Origin: Paraspadella gotoi
Lineage: Eukaryota; Chaetognatha
Assembly (NCBI GenBank): GCA_051294375.1
Contig: CM119263.1
Location: 6,487,645-6,551,644 of the forward strand
Length of the DNA: 64,000 nucleotides
Direction: 5' to 3'
Shown: positions 25,010 through 37,744 of the stretch, piece after piece
Layout of the letters: each line of letters starts with the position of its first letter
Numbering within the stretch: the stretch's first letter is position 1
Notes under the pieces: generated by a model
Databases searched by the model: none
The model's input: the letters and a program-made list of their open reading frames with translations, nothing else
What the model was told of the DNA's origin: nothing
Position numbers and translations under genes: made by a program

Positions 25010-27240
25010 AACCTTTTTCTTTCGGTTTTTCCGAAACAAGATTTTTCGACTCATTTTAGTACTACCTTATACTTATATACTCAAGATTTTGTATTTGCTC
25101 TTTTTGTTTCCTGTATTTTCCGACAAGTCGACTAGCAATAATATGAATTTACATTGTTTACTTAATGTTAGCCTTTTACGTTATTCTTGCCGTGCAATAC
25201 GAGATATAATCTCGTTTAACGAACATGATCGTATTTTTTTTTTAAATCTCACTGTTATTGTTGTTTCGCGAATGGATCAAATGTTCGTTCGTTTCAAACA
25301 AATCTGCATGTTTCTGTTGATGAGAAAAGCGCAAAAAGGCCGAAGTCGTCGGCCATTAAACCTTTTTACTCGATTCACTGCACAAAATCTGTTTCGCCTT
25401 TGATCGCATTACCAATCGGTCGAGTCTCTTCTGCCCATTTGACCAAAATCTCTCCGTTCTCGTCTTTCCAATGATGAAAAAAAAAATGACAACGTTAAAT
25501 TCTGTTAATATTGTTAATATTAACAATAATATTAATAACCTTGTTAATATTAATCACAAAATCAGTAGAGGACATCGAAACCTAATACTCAGTAACTTTA
25601 CTACGTAATACTCTTATTTTTATCCAATTGCGGAAGTTTCTCGACCGAGGAGTGATTCACTGCTCAATCCTTGACAATTTCATATTTTGTTTTGTTTTTC
25701 TATTGCAATAGAAGTCTATACTTTTAAATGTTTCGATGAGTTAATTGATTGGGGATTTTACGTAGGTTAATTAGAAGACATCATGTTTGCTCAAAGCTCA
25801 TATTGAAATGAAAATCAGTTTTCCCCTATTATGTTTAACTGAGATGTAACTAGTATCATGCAATCAAAGTATATGTAATTAGTTTTTTTCGTACGTTCAA
25901 TCGCCGGGAGGCGATGCTGTTGCATCCTCCACAACCCGTCAATGTCGTCGTTTGTCGCGCCCCCGGCGATTCCCCTGCGACCGAACTAAGACTAAGAGGA
26001 CATGCGACTGACGAATATCGAGCTCTTAAATTTTAATACCGATCGACATTTGAAAAACAAAAGGTCATCGATTAGTTAATGCGGTCGTGTATTAAAGCGA
26101 CGTAAGATCGTCTACAGTGACGGAAACAGTCGTCCCGAGTTCTATCATCCAAATCTATAATGGTAGAAAACTGAATGTCATGAAAAAAATCTACTAGGAA
26201 AATGGTACAGTTCGTCTCGTGTAGATAAAAATTTAAAGGTAGTAGAAACACGTTGAAGGAACAAGTTGAAATCGGAAGAGAACGTTGAGTCAAATGTATA
26301 AAGAGCTCGGAGGTCTGGCTTTTGTGTCCGGCGTTCGACCAAGCGAAACCAATTCTTGAGGTGACACGAGAATTTCGACTCCCAAAAATCGATGCCGCAT
26401 TTTCTTTCTCCTTTCCCTTTTTTTTTTGGCGATCCGATTTCGAAATAAACTTTTTTTCTAAAAGTCCACCTCGACTTTCTACATCAAAATGACACGACAA
26501 TTTGACTCTCAAGAAATCGTGTCCATATTCTTCCCGCTTCGTTTCGAATTTCTTTGAACCAAACCAAAAACAGCTTTTTTTTCGCGGCAAAAAAACTTTT
26601 TTTTCGTGAGCGAATTTTCATATTGAAAAATTTTCGACGAGAAAATATATATGTTTGGATGGATATGAAATTTTGATTTGGAAGCGGAATATATAATTCC
26701 TTTGTGAAATACGAGGATATGCAAACTTGCATGAAACTAAAAATGAAAGTCAAATGATTAGGTCCTGTAATCTCTAAGAAAAAGGGTTAAATTAAGGAAT
26801 TATGAATAAAAAGCTACAAATACGTTAGGCTCTTTAAAACAAAAAATTGGGCATCTTATAAAGTTATATGAATTAAAGAGTTGAAAAATAGGGAAAGTAT
26901 ATAAAATAAAAATAGTAAACGCTGTAAAAGCGAAACTGAGGAAGCGGGGGAAAAAAAAGGAGGAATGCAAAGGCTGGAAACGCAATGCGCCACGCCCCCT
27001 TTTCGAGGAGAAGGTCAAAAGGCACCAACAATTTCTTTTTATCGCCGAATGGAAAGAGAGGACCTCCATTCACAGCGAAAGCCTTCTCTCCCAAATGGAA
27101 ATCCTCGCCTCCCCTTTTTCTTTCCTTCTTTTCTTTCCTTCTTTTTTCTTTTTTTTTCAATTTTCACTTCTTTTCTTCGGTTTTTTATTTTCTCTGCGAC
27201 AAACGCCCCAAAATGCCCCAAAATGCCTCCCTTTCTCTCT
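25010..27240. other. Intergenic region, AT-rich
   Basis: No supportable gene. It holds the polycystin 3' UTR (possible ATTAAA signal near 25355), an AT-rich palindromic patch near 25500-25555, and two loosely similar segments near 26350-26400 and 26485-26530. A 172-residue open frame on the minus strand (26072-26590) lacks recognisable domains and is unlikely to be real. Confidence 0.5.
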
Positions 27241-27703
27241 CTTGGACGTCGGATTTGGTCGCGTGCGCACTGAACGCAGCGGTGCTTGCCAGTGCGTGCG
27301 CGCGCTCGTTCGGACTGGCTCGCAGTTTGCGAGTTAATGGCCGATGAGTACGAGCAAGCTTTGGAAGGGGGAAATGGCCACTGGGTATGCGTCAATCTTA
27401 GAGTCTAACGCGAATGTCGTGGTCTGTTTGTCTTTGGGTCAGTTTTCGCGGGGATTTTTCTCTTTTTTTGCACGAAAGTGCAGAGTTAATGGGGACGTGG
27501 CGGCTGCGGCGGAAGCGGCTGCGGCGGAAGGGATTGAATACGGGTCCGTCGGAGAGCCGGCCTTGGGGGCGTGGCCACTGATGGTCGTTCGCGATTCGAC
27601 CTTCGACCAAGCGGACGACCACGATAACGACCAACGTTTAAGTTTAAATAATCTCATCTCTATTTATTGTAAATCACTTTATTGTAAATCCCTTAACACC
27701 TGA
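27240..27703 (+). promoter_or_regulatory. Candidate CpG-rich promoter and first exon
   Basis: A CpG-rich stretch (about 27240-27345) precedes ATG codons at 27337 and 27344. From 27344 a 119-codon frame is open (start MSTSKLWKGEMATG). It could be read through, or spliced at GG|GTATGC (about 27385) to the Ala/Glu-rich part after the acceptor near 27482. This would suit the 5' end of the gene that continues to the right, possibly the KLHL gene. No domain is recognisable and splice choices are guesses. Confidence 0.25.
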
Positions 27704-27709
27704 AATTGT

Positions 27710-28890
27710 AAATTTTTTCTTTTTTTTCATTTTTTTTTCTATATAACTTTCCTACTAGGAGGATTTGTATTTACTTTCTCTACTATGAGCATTTTCCCTT
27801 TACTTTCTTTAGGAATTTTCTCTTCTGTCTTTACCCACTCGATCTTCACTTGCATCGCTTAATACAAAATAGCAAATTTTTTCCTGTTTTAGTCTTAAAA
27901 AACGAGAAAGCTTTTTGTAAGACAAAGGAACATTCAAAATTTTAATTTTTTTTATCTTAAATCTTTTTTTTATAATTTTTAATAAGTATTTTTTTATTAT
28001 TTTATTTTATTTTATTCTATTTCTTATTTTATGTCTTGATCAAAGAATTTTAATCATATATCATATACAACACAAAAGTAATATTATTTTGATTTATAAA
28101 ATATTTTTGTAAGTACCAAATGTACGCAGTAACAGTTCAGTTTAAGCCCTTGAAAGTGATATACATGTATTGGCGCAGCCACTGGTTTATTTTTTGCTCA
28201 ATTTTTTTTATTTTCTGTTTCTGTCAAGATTATAAATGAAATAGAAAGTTATTAATATATTCAAAATATATTTGAAGTGTATGACCTAATCCAAATAAGC
28301 AGTTTATGTTTGGTTTCTGTGAGGCCAAAACTGAAAAGTGCTTCCACGTTTCATTAATAAAATCTTTCATCAAAGACGATAAATATTGTTGGCGAACCTT
28401 GTTATAGTGTTATAGTAAACAATGCTTTTTCCTTTTTTTTTTGTTTTGTTTTGTTTTTATTTTATTTGCCTGTTAAGGTATTTGTGCGTCAATCTGTATC
28501 ATTACTTTATATGGTTAAAAACATCTCATTTCCTCAATTTTGAACTTTTATTAAAGTGTTTTTAGTTCCTTTCTTTATTACTAGTTTCCTTTCAATTTTT
28601 TTGCCACATTTTTAGATTCCGTAACAATTTTTAATCATCCGTGTTCATAATGTGAAAAAAAAATTAGGCTCTAAAAGTTTTGTCTTTTTATTAATCCCAC
28701 GAGTTATTGAAATTCTATATTTTGGAATTGATCTCTTTTTGGTCTCAATATTTTCAATTGTCTTGGATCTTCGTTTCTTTCTAAGAGCCATGATTTCCAC
28801 AGTAATACTCATACCCACAGTACCCACACTGAACTTTTCATACCCATCTACCTTCCGTCCCCCGACGCCCTCGTGTGTACAAACGTTGGA
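27710..28890. other. AT-rich non-coding stretch
   Basis: Long T-rich and A-rich runs, no coding-like base composition, and no exon I can support. Probably intron or intergenic. Confidence 0.5.
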
Positions 28891-29511
28891 ATGAAATTTT
28901 ACGTTCGTCTCTCTGACGACAGCGACGCCGACGACGACCGAACGACGACGACCGAACTTTTCGATTTTCGCGACGAACGCTGATTTATAGTAGACAACAG
29001 ATGGCGTTAACGGCGCCGCGATGACGACGACGACGACGCCCTCGACGACGACGATTTCTACGTAAAGGAGAAGACGATTGTCGACGTCACTCAAACGAAA
29101 ACATCGGACAACAACAACAACGACGACGACGACGGTGACGTTAGATGGATCTCGAGTGCCGGAGATCTCGTCGAGGGCGATTGGGTGAGGTTTAGAGGGG
29201 AGGGAGTCCGTTAGGCTTCTCCCTGGAACCTTTTAGACCCTCGGAACTTTGCCTTGCCACATTAATTGATTTGCAAGATGGAGCTTCTCGGCTACAACGA
29301 CAACGACAACGACGACAGCAACGAATTTGACGACGAAGACGACATCTGTTTCGACTCAGCGGAATTTTCTTCGCATTTAATTCCCCTCAAAAACGCCGCC
29401 GCTGCCGCCGCCGCCCCTGACGCTCCTCCCCAGTTTTATCGTCCCTCTTCAGAGACTCGCAAAAACCGTGAAAAGCCAGAATCGCACCTGAGGCGGACCG
29501 ATGGGACTTGA
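28891..29511 (+). other. Candidate acidic exons of unknown gene (frame interrupted)
   Basis: One frame starting at ATG 28891 (MKFYVRLSDD) is closed by TGA at 28981 and TAA at 29008. It reopens as an Asp-rich stretch ending at a good donor at 29184 (VEGDW|GTGAGG). A following acceptor at 29277 continues in phase (MELLGYNDND) with more Asp/Asn and Ala runs until a stop at 29511. The (GAC)n-type composition makes chance open frames likely. These may be N-terminal exons of the KLHL gene, a separate gene, or a degraded one. Confidence 0.25.
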
Positions 29512-29520
29512 GTGCGTTCT

Positions 29521-29598
29521 CTCTCTCTCCCTCTTCCTCCCTCCCTCTCTTTTTCTCTTTTTTTTTCTTTGTCTCTATTTTTTCTTTCTTTCCTTCTT

Positions 29599-29657
<59 letters not shown>

Positions 29658-29725
29658 TCTCCCTCCTCTCTTTTTCTCTTTTTTTTTCTTTGTCTCTATT
29701 TTTCTTTTTTCTTTCTTTTCTTTTT

Positions 29726-29757
<32 letters not shown>

Positions 29758-29770
29758 CTCTATCTCTGCT

Positions 29771-29802
<32 letters not shown>

Positions 29803-29812
29803 TCCCTCTCCC
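29521..29812. repeat. Pyrimidine-rich (CT)n cluster
   Basis: Several CT runs separated by TTTTTCTTTG blocks that are themselves repeated (near 29550-29590 and 29670-29710). It looks like a locally duplicated microsatellite. The open frames across it are Leu/Ser strings without meaning. Confidence 0.9.
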
Positions 29813-30224
29813 TTTGCCAAACCCTCTTTTCTTACGTCATTTCGTCTTCAGCCCAGCGACCAAAACAGTATTTCTCACTTTATTTTGGTCAAAGTTGATC
29901 TTTTATTGTTTACTCTTTCGCTCAGAGAGGGAGAATTGCGCAAACCAACGCAGGCTTGACTCATTGGTGACCAGCTCCGGGTCAACCACCTGAGGGCAAT
30001 CGGATCACGCCAAATTGTTCATCACACAGAGTCAGTGAGTCTGTGACTCACGGAACAATAAAGAGGAAAAATCACCTCGCTGCATCGAGGCACGCAAGGA
30101 GTCAGACCGGCCGTCCTTTTCACGAAGGTCGGTGAGACTCAGTTTGAGTGACGCGAAATCGGAAAAATGACGTAAATCAATCCTGAGATTTCTGTTTCGA
30201 CGAGAGTGACGAAATGTCGGAGAG

Positions 30225-30281
<57 letters not shown>

Positions 30282-30491
30282 GAAATAACTTTTCACTTAC
30301 ATTTTTCCTAGTTTTATGTCTTAACTAGATTCGAAGTCATATGTTATATTTGATAAGCTAATTCTGGACAAAGTACATTCCGATTCTGTCTCAGTTATTC
30401 ATAAAATCCGTCAATGATATGTACCTTTCGATGATATATCACAAATCCCCTGATGACATGACCGACGTCGCCATTTTCCGTCTTTCGTCAG

Positions 30492-30554
30492 GCGACTCAA
30501 CCGACGGGGAGCCTGATGAAAACCGAAGACGACGACGACAACGATGACCAAATT
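30492..30554 (+). other. Candidate short acidic exon
   Basis: A 63-nt, 21-codon, phase-0 block flanked by 'cgtcag' and 'GTACTG' encodes GSLMKTEDDDDNDDQI. Composition matches the neighbouring acidic candidate exons. No domain; weak evidence. Confidence 0.2.
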
Positions 30555-31500
30555 GTACTGGGGACCAACTTCGTTTTTCTCTTCCAACGCAAATTCGAGA
30601 TTTTATGTTTACAAAAAAAAAAAAAATTCATCTCTTTTTTTTTTTTTTTTTCGGGCGACAATTTTTGGGAACGAAGAATTTTCAAAGATTCACGCTGACA
30701 AATTTACAGTCTCTTCGCGTGAGAGAGGAAAAACTTGTTAAACGGAAAAAAAAAAAATTTTCTTTTAATTTATAAAATTTGGAAAAGATAAACCGAAAAC
30801 CATAAACAACGAATTTTGTCGGTTGTAAAAACATTCAACGTCTCCGGTTCATTTGGCGGGACTTCGAGGTCCCCGCCCACGACAACGACAACAACAACAT
30901 TCGTGAAAGGCCGTAAAGTTAAAGAAATAAAAATATATTAAAAAAAAATTTAAATAAACAAATAAAAAGCCTCGTTATTCTTCGAGCGGCTTTTTGGGCG
31001 TTGAAACTGGTGATGTTCGAACCCAGCGCTTCCGTCGTTTCAAAAATAATAATAATAAAAATAATTCTCACAACGGTTCGAAAACTGCTTTCATTTTCGG
31101 GGGTTTATTGGTTCGGCGGAAAATACGGTTTATGCTATTTTGTTCGGTTAAACATATTTTCGCGCTAAAAATTAAATTCGATTAAGAAAAACGCCAACGT
31201 TTAAGAAAATCCTTTTTTTATCCTCGAGATTTTATTTTAATTCGGAATTAATGAGAAACGGATTCGCTCTACTTCTCGACCTCGCCCAACGTGAGACGCC
31301 ATCTTTCTTCTCCGGAGTGAAATCGCGCGCCTCTCACGGCCAGCGCGCGAACTAAATGAAAACGATTCCAGCTAAACGCTACGAGCTAAAATCTTGGGGG
31401 TCGGTTGAACCTCGCAAAATATGATCTTTCATGCGGTCGAGTTTATTAAAAAAATTTTTTTCATACATAGATGGTGTAAATATGTTATTCTTGCTTCTAG

Positions 31501-31625
31501 GTGTGGACTGTGGAGCAAGGGGCCGTCCCGCGGGGTGGTTTAAGGGGCGGCCCCGAGAGGGACGAAACCCAGGGGTCTGGGGATTACTTTTTTAGACTTT
31601 AGGGATCACCCCGGGGGGTACTACA
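31501..31625. other. GC-rich structured patch in AT-rich DNA
   Basis: A G/C-rich patch stands out from its surroundings. GGGGCCG at 31519-31525 pairs with CGGCCCC at 31548-31554, and further GGGG/CCCC runs follow. It could be a fragment of a repeat or a structured RNA gene. I see no tRNA fold and cannot assign it. Confidence 0.25.
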
Positions 31626-31988
31626 ATTTACAACACTACAATGCTCCCCAAGTAGCAAACAAAGGGATTATAAACTTATTAACACCTTCGGATAGCTATT
31701 TTTTATTATTTATTATTTCTTTCGTTATTTTTGGTCTGTTACCGAAAAATTAAGGAAATGCTAGATAACGAACGGGATAAAGCGAAATCATGCAGACAAG
31801 AGAGAGTTATGTGAATAAAATTTAAGCAATCCAATTTAACAATTTTTGTACACTTGCATAATAATGAAGTAGGGAGAACTAAGAAAACAATCAATCTGAA
31901 CTTAAACTTAAACTACTACTTCCGCCAAAATTAAGAACGACAAGTAACAAAGATTGAAAAAAAAAACGTTCACTCTTTAGATCGACAG

Positions 31989-32019
<31 letters not shown>

Positions 32020-32301
32020 CCAGAAAAATGCGCTGAGTTATGGCGGAGGTAAAACAGTAAACGGTTGCGTGGACCCTCGCGCCCGCGTCACGCCTCCGCG
32101 CCTCTGCGTCACCCCCGCCCCCCGGCGTCAAGTCTCCACGCCCTATCCTTCTCCTGAAATTAAGGGGCAGACAGGGAGTGGGGGAGAAGGGCAGTGGGGG
32201 AGAGGGTTCCAACTCGTAAACTTCCCCTTAAAACTTTAAAGGGAGAAATAATATTCCTTTGAACTAAAAAAGAAGAAGAAAAAAAAGAAATTCTCTTTTT
32301 A

Positions 32302-32303
<2 letters not shown>

Positions 32304-32381
<78 letters not shown>
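32304..32381. repeat. (CT)n microsatellite
   Basis: Long CT run upstream of the acidic exon at 33035. Confidence 0.95.
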
Positions 32382-32384
<3 letters not shown>

Positions 32385-33034
32385 TGAAATAATTAGGCGA
32401 ATTGGTTTATTTCTGGCTTCGGTGGCCGTGTCCCGCCTTTATCCATGACTTTCAAATGAAGGCCTTTTTAGGGACCCTATCTTTTATTCTCTGTCTCTCT
32501 CTCTCTTCATCTCTCTCTCTCTCTCTTTGATCCTTCCGGTCCGAGCGTCGTTTTATTTTTGATGGAAATCGACACAAATCGTCCTCAGCACCAGACGTTC
32601 GTGTCGGCCGCCGTCGGTACAGTAGGCGCGGCACACGCGAATCGTCTCAATCTTTGAAGTACCGTAAATCCGCCATATAAATCACGCGGTCACTAATTTT
32701 AACGCGCCGAGTTGTAGCCTCGCGTCAGAGTCGATTTTCGGTCACGAATTACTCGACGTAAAATGGTTAATTAGAATCGGAAATCAGCGTCCAATAAATG
32801 GAATGAGTCGGTTGATATTCGAATGATTAACGCGCAAAACTATCGACTAATCGGCATTAGTCCATTACCGATTCGAATCGGAACATTTTAACTTTCTTTA
32901 TCGCCGATAAAGCGCGAAAATAACGACGGTTGAGCATGACAATAAAATGACGCGATAAAAAAAAATTAAATAAATAAATAACTCGGGAACTAAATCGCAT
33001 AAAATTAATCCGCTTTTTGTTTTGTTGATTCCAG

Positions 33035-33711
33035 TCAAATCTCGAATCGCCTGCGGCCGACGACGACGACAAGAGCGACAGGAACGACGACGACGGCGAC
33101 GACGATAGAGACCATAGCTACGGCAACGACGACGCCGGGAACGCCTACCCATTCGCCGACGCCGCCATGAGCGAGCCGGCGCCGGAGACTCTGCCGGATT
33201 CCGGCGTGGCGCGTCCGGATTCTCCCTCGACGCCACTCGTCTCCGCGAAACCGCACGACGACTCTTCCGCGAAACAATCGGCGCCCAACTCAGACTCCCC
33301 GGCGCCGCAATCCAGTCCGACGACGAGGCGCTCCAAACCCTCGGCGCCGCACCCGGTGCTGGGCGGCANNNNNNNNNNACGACGAGGCGCTCTAAACCCT
33401 CGGCGCCGCACCCGGTGTTGGGCGGCATTCCGCAACTCTCGCCGCTTCCGTCGCCGCCGGGATCTCCCAAGGACGATGCTTTTAATCTTTCGCCGCTTCA
33501 CTCGCTCGCCGTTCGTCTCGAGACGCTCGCCGCCGACGCCGCTGCCGATGCAGTCTCCGACGCTGCCGACGCGTCGACGCAGCTCTCGTCCGCTGAAAGA
33601 AGACTCGATCTGAGGCGGCGGCGTCGATCCGTCGATGTGCATCTCAGAGACGACGACGACGACGACAACCACGACGACTTTGACGCGGCCGGTTTGGAGA
33701 GGAAAATCAAG
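33035..33711 (+). CDS. Acidic Ser/Pro-rich exon, probably N-terminal part of the KLHL gene
   Basis: An exon-like block with acceptor at 33034 and donor at 33711 (ATCAAG|GTGACA), both phase 0. It encodes an Asp-rich start, then Ser/Pro-rich sequence (PQLSPLPSPPGSPKDD), an Ala/Asp/Leu helix-prone part and an Arg/Asp-rich end. An N gap at 33369-33378 with duplicated flanks interrupts it. The reading frame changes across the gap, but removing one copy plus the Ns (59 bp) restores it, which supports real coding. The phase-0 end fits the next KLHL exon. No known domain. Confidence 0.45.
33369..33378. other. Assembly gap (10 N) with duplicated flanks
   Basis: The 49 bp before the gap (33320-33368) reappear after it (33379-33427) with two C/T differences. 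The two contig ends most likely overlap and were not merged, perhaps because they derive from two alleles. Confidence 0.9.
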
Positions 33712-35183
33712 GTGACAGCCTCTGCTTGGTTTACTGGTTTATTTCCTCTTTTGCTCTTCTTTTTTTTTGTTATTTATTAATTCTTCTTAATACATTTTTT
33801 AAACCATTTTATTCTTTGTCTGTTTTATTTCTTCATCTATTGAAATTCTCATAGTTTTCAACATTTACTGAATTGATGATACCAAAAAAAATGGTATTAG
33901 ACCTGGAATTCTATTACTGTAGATATCTGGATAATCTGAAGATAAGCCTCACTGCCTGGAAAAAAGTATTAATCTTACAACTTTCTCGCGCCTCGCATCC
34001 ATATTAGCGTTACATTTCTACTCGACTTGCCAATGCCTAAAAAACGTACAACATAATTTTTCACAATCTTTTGAAACTCAAACGAGTAGGTTTCTTTTAT
34101 ATAGTAATAAAAAGTTAAAATAAATGGCAACGGATTTAAAAAAGAAAGAAAAAGAAAGTGAATTCATTTTCGGAATCGCCAGAAGGTCTACTTTCTAAAT
34201 CTCAGTTCCGTTTCAGTGTGTTTGGAAGTATTTGGTAAGTTAGCTATTAAATATTAATTTTTGAATGTTTAAAATCTCCTTGTGACTAATTAATGGTTCG
34301 CGTCTTCAATTTTGTTGTCACTTTGCGTCATCTGACGAAGACGTCGATGTTAAATCTCAGCTCTCGAGTCACGTGACAACCGCCATTTTCTTTCTTTCAA
34401 CTGATCCCAACTTTTATCCTTCGAATCAAATTCGTCATTTAAATTTCATCCTCCGCTTCTCTTGTCCCAGATCCGTTAAGTCTTTTTTTTTTTCTCGCCC
34501 GAATTTCCAAGTCTTCACAATTTTTCATAACTCAACAGTCACCAAAAACCCTTTGAGTTTTATTAATATTTACGCCATTCTTCTATCTTTACTTGCTTTG
34601 GTTTCGGTCCCTCTGTCTGCCCTTCTTACATTTTAGTTATTTTAGTTAAAACTCGACTGATCGTTGATGTATTAAAAGACGCTTTTAACGCATTCAATAT
34701 GATTATATTTCAAAAATGTAAAATTTTGAAATGATCTCACATGAGGAACTTCGTTATATATAATATATGATATATATATATATATATATAATATATGATA
34801 ACTGAGGATTTTCATACTAAAAAAAAATTATAAAAATTACGCTCGGGAAGAGGCTTGTAAAAGACAAATGATCAATCTAATATGTCAGCGTGTCACGATC
34901 CATCACCGCCCCCAGTTCCTCCCTCACAACCGTCGCCATCCCCTCTCCCTCTGTTTTTGAATTCGCCATTTTCCACTAGCGAATTGGGAGCGATTAAGTA
35001 GAATTACCGTAGGCGTGCGTCGAGAGTCCTAACGCCGCGCCGTAAAGCTCGCCCGCCGCTGTATTTATTTATACCCTCGACGATGGAGGAGCCGCCGATT
35101 CCCAGGGATTTTTATGTTTGCCAAATCTTCCCATTTTTCAGTTCCTAACTTTTTCGGCAGCGGAGTAAGGGAATAAAATCTCC

Positions 35184-35184
35184 G

Positions 35185-35252
<68 letters not shown>

Positions 35253-35291
35253 AGAGAGAGAAAAAGAAAGAGAAGAAAGAAAAGAAAGAAA

Positions 35292-35344
<53 letters not shown>

Positions 35345-35352
35345 AGAAAGAA
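35184..35352. repeat. (GA)n then (GAAA)n compound microsatellite
   Basis: GA dinucleotide runs that change into a GAAA tetranucleotide run, flanked by AGACAGACAG. Confidence 0.9.
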
Positions 35353-35538
35353 AGAAAAATGAAAGGAAGGGGACAGAGGACAGACAGACAGTTTTTTTTA
35401 TTAGAAATAAAAAATAAAAGATCAAAGTTTTAGACTAAAAAATTCACCCAAAAGTGGGGAGATTTTTTTATCATAGGGATGGCGTCATTTAACTCGTATA
35501 CTCGGAGGAGAGAGCAGAGAGGAGAGAGAGTAGAGGAG

Positions 35539-35604
<66 letters not shown>

Positions 35605-36990
35605 AGCGTTAGGATGACTTCCCAGGCTTTTTATTAGTTGACGGATTTTCATTTAATCGCGTTATGATAGGAAAATGAAAATTACCGAATTAAAATAATC
35701 GGAAAATGATGAGTCGCGTCGCTGGATGAAAATGGAACCGATATCAGGATTACGGTTGCTTTCAATTTTGCTTGTAATGATTATGATATTACAATCGGAT
35801 GCGACATTAGTATCAAGTTACTTGGACAAGAAAGACTTTTTAAAAAGCAATTCCTGACAACCGTAAAAAGATTTGAATTTTCCTTGTGAATTTATGCCGA
35901 ACAATAAATGCCAAACCTCGCGACATAAATATAAGTAATTGGTTTCCAAATATAAATTTCGTTGGGTCGAGTCAAAATGTGTAGTTTCGTTTGACCAGAG
36001 TCGCCATAAATCAGGAAAACCCGTCGGTCGGGAAGAGTGGGCGAAAAATATGACAAAGGAAGGAAAAAAAAAAAAGAATTTGAGAAAGAGAAAGTCTGGG
36101 AGATTTAATGGCAAAGTCGGGAAGAATATGGCAATGTCGAAATTTGGAAAAGGATGAGAATATGAGGAAAAAGATGGCAAAGACTGGTAGAAGATGAAGA
36201 ATTTCGTTGGAAGATCAAAATGGAAGTCAAAATTAAAATCAAGTCTGGGAGAAGATGACCCAAACGGGAGGAAGTCAGAAAAATTGGGAAAAGGATAGAA
36301 AAGATCGGATGAAGACGGTATGAAGTCTGGAATGGATGGTAGGAATCGCTAAATGAAGGTAATTGAAGCTAAAATGTTTGAAATGCGAAACAGATTTATA
36401 AGCAACGAGAAAAATTATTTTTTTTGGAAATGGTGGCGTCTTTGAAGAATTATAAACGAATACCGAAAGAAAATGGCAGAAACGGCGACCGATAAAGAAT
36501 AAAATCTAATTGATTTTGTAATTTTCATGTCGTTTTAAATATAAAAAAAATATTTTATGAGAACTTATCGGGTCAAATTTCAAATTTTAAATTGAAGTGA
36601 CGGCATAAGTTTGTATATCTCAAAATTTAAACTTCGAAGTAAAGAACTTCCTTGCTGACTTCTTTGCTTTCTTTCTTGCTTACTTCTTTGCTTACTTCCA
36701 AATTCCCTCGATATCAGAACCGTAGAACCTCATCTGCCTCCATCGATCCACGGTGACCGGTCCGCGCGACGGGGTCTCTCGTTAAAGTGTCTCCCAAGAC
36801 TCAAAAATCCCAAATGACTTTTTTTGGGGGCGATTTTCACATTTTCACATTTTCACTTTTCACATTTTGGGTCCAAAGATTCGGGGTTGGCGCACGCGAT
36901 GGCGTCGGCGTCGCCAGAATTATTTTTAAGCAAAAACTAGATAATTTTTCTCTCCAACGAAATTTTTCATTTTTTCCGTTCGTCGAATTG

Positions 36991-37092
<102 letters not shown>

Positions 37093-37293
37093 TCACGTCT
37101 CTGTTTCTTCCAACTCTTGCATTTTTAACCAGTTTTTTGTCGCAAGCGAAAAACAAAAAATAAAAAAAAGCAAAAAAAATCAAAAAGAATTAAAAAATAC
37201 AAAATAAAAAAGGAACCAAAAGAAAAAAAAAATTCCATTCCCTTTTCCCCCCTAAAAATAGAAATAATGAGATTGAATCGGTTTTCGTCGCAG

Positions 37294-37744
37294 GACCCGA
37301 CGCAGGGAACGTCATCGAGGCTGCGCCACGCCGACGCCGCCGCCGACGCCGCGCCTACACAACATCCGGCGCCACATTCGTCGTCGCCGTCGTCCTTTTC
37401 GTCGTCGGCGGCGCCGCCCAGATCGCGGCGCCCTCTCTACTCTACTTCGTCACGCCACCGAGCCGCTACTGACGTCGGCGGCGCTGCTCGGCTCCGGCGG
37501 GCTTCCTCGACTTCCAGCGCCGCGCCAGCCTCGCCACCGACTCGCCGCCGCCGCCGCTGCCGCTCCCGTCCTCGATCCTCGATGTCCATCTCTCGCGCTC
37601 GCCACACCCCCCTTTCTCCCCCACCTCTCCTCCTCCCCTTCTCCTCCTCCTCCCCCCTTCTCTCCACTTCCTCCCTCAAATCGTTCGTCGGACAATCACG
37701 GCCTCTCTTCTCTCTCCTCCCCGCTCTCTCCCTCGCACCGGCAG
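37294..37744 (+). other. GC-rich open block before the KLHL exon; frame unclear
   Basis: After an acceptor at 37293 all three frames stay open for some distance because of (CGC)/(CGT) repeats. Frame 1 gives Ser/Ala-rich sequence, frame 3 gives a hydrophobic segment (ATFVVAVVLFVVGG) and stops at 37470, frame 2 is open into the KLHL exon at 37745. A long pyrimidine tract before 37744 suggests that part of this block is the 3' end of an intron. I cannot decide whether an extra exon exists here. Confidence 0.3.

Noticed and set aside
26072-26590. 172-codon minus-strand frame
   Set aside because: No recognisable domain, AT-rich composition unlike the true exons here, no convincing splice sites.
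28645-29094. 149-codon minus-strand frame with Val-rich runs
   Set aside because: The Val runs are the reverse complement of (GAC)n repeats.
29500-29993. Long Ser/Leu-rich open frames
   Set aside because: Translation of (CT)n microsatellites.
37294-37472. C-terminal transmembrane segment ending in PPSRY
   Set aside because: Tempting because it looks like a membrane anchor, but the phase does not fit the preceding exon and the region is a (CGT)n-type repeat open in all frames; kept only as a low-confidence block.
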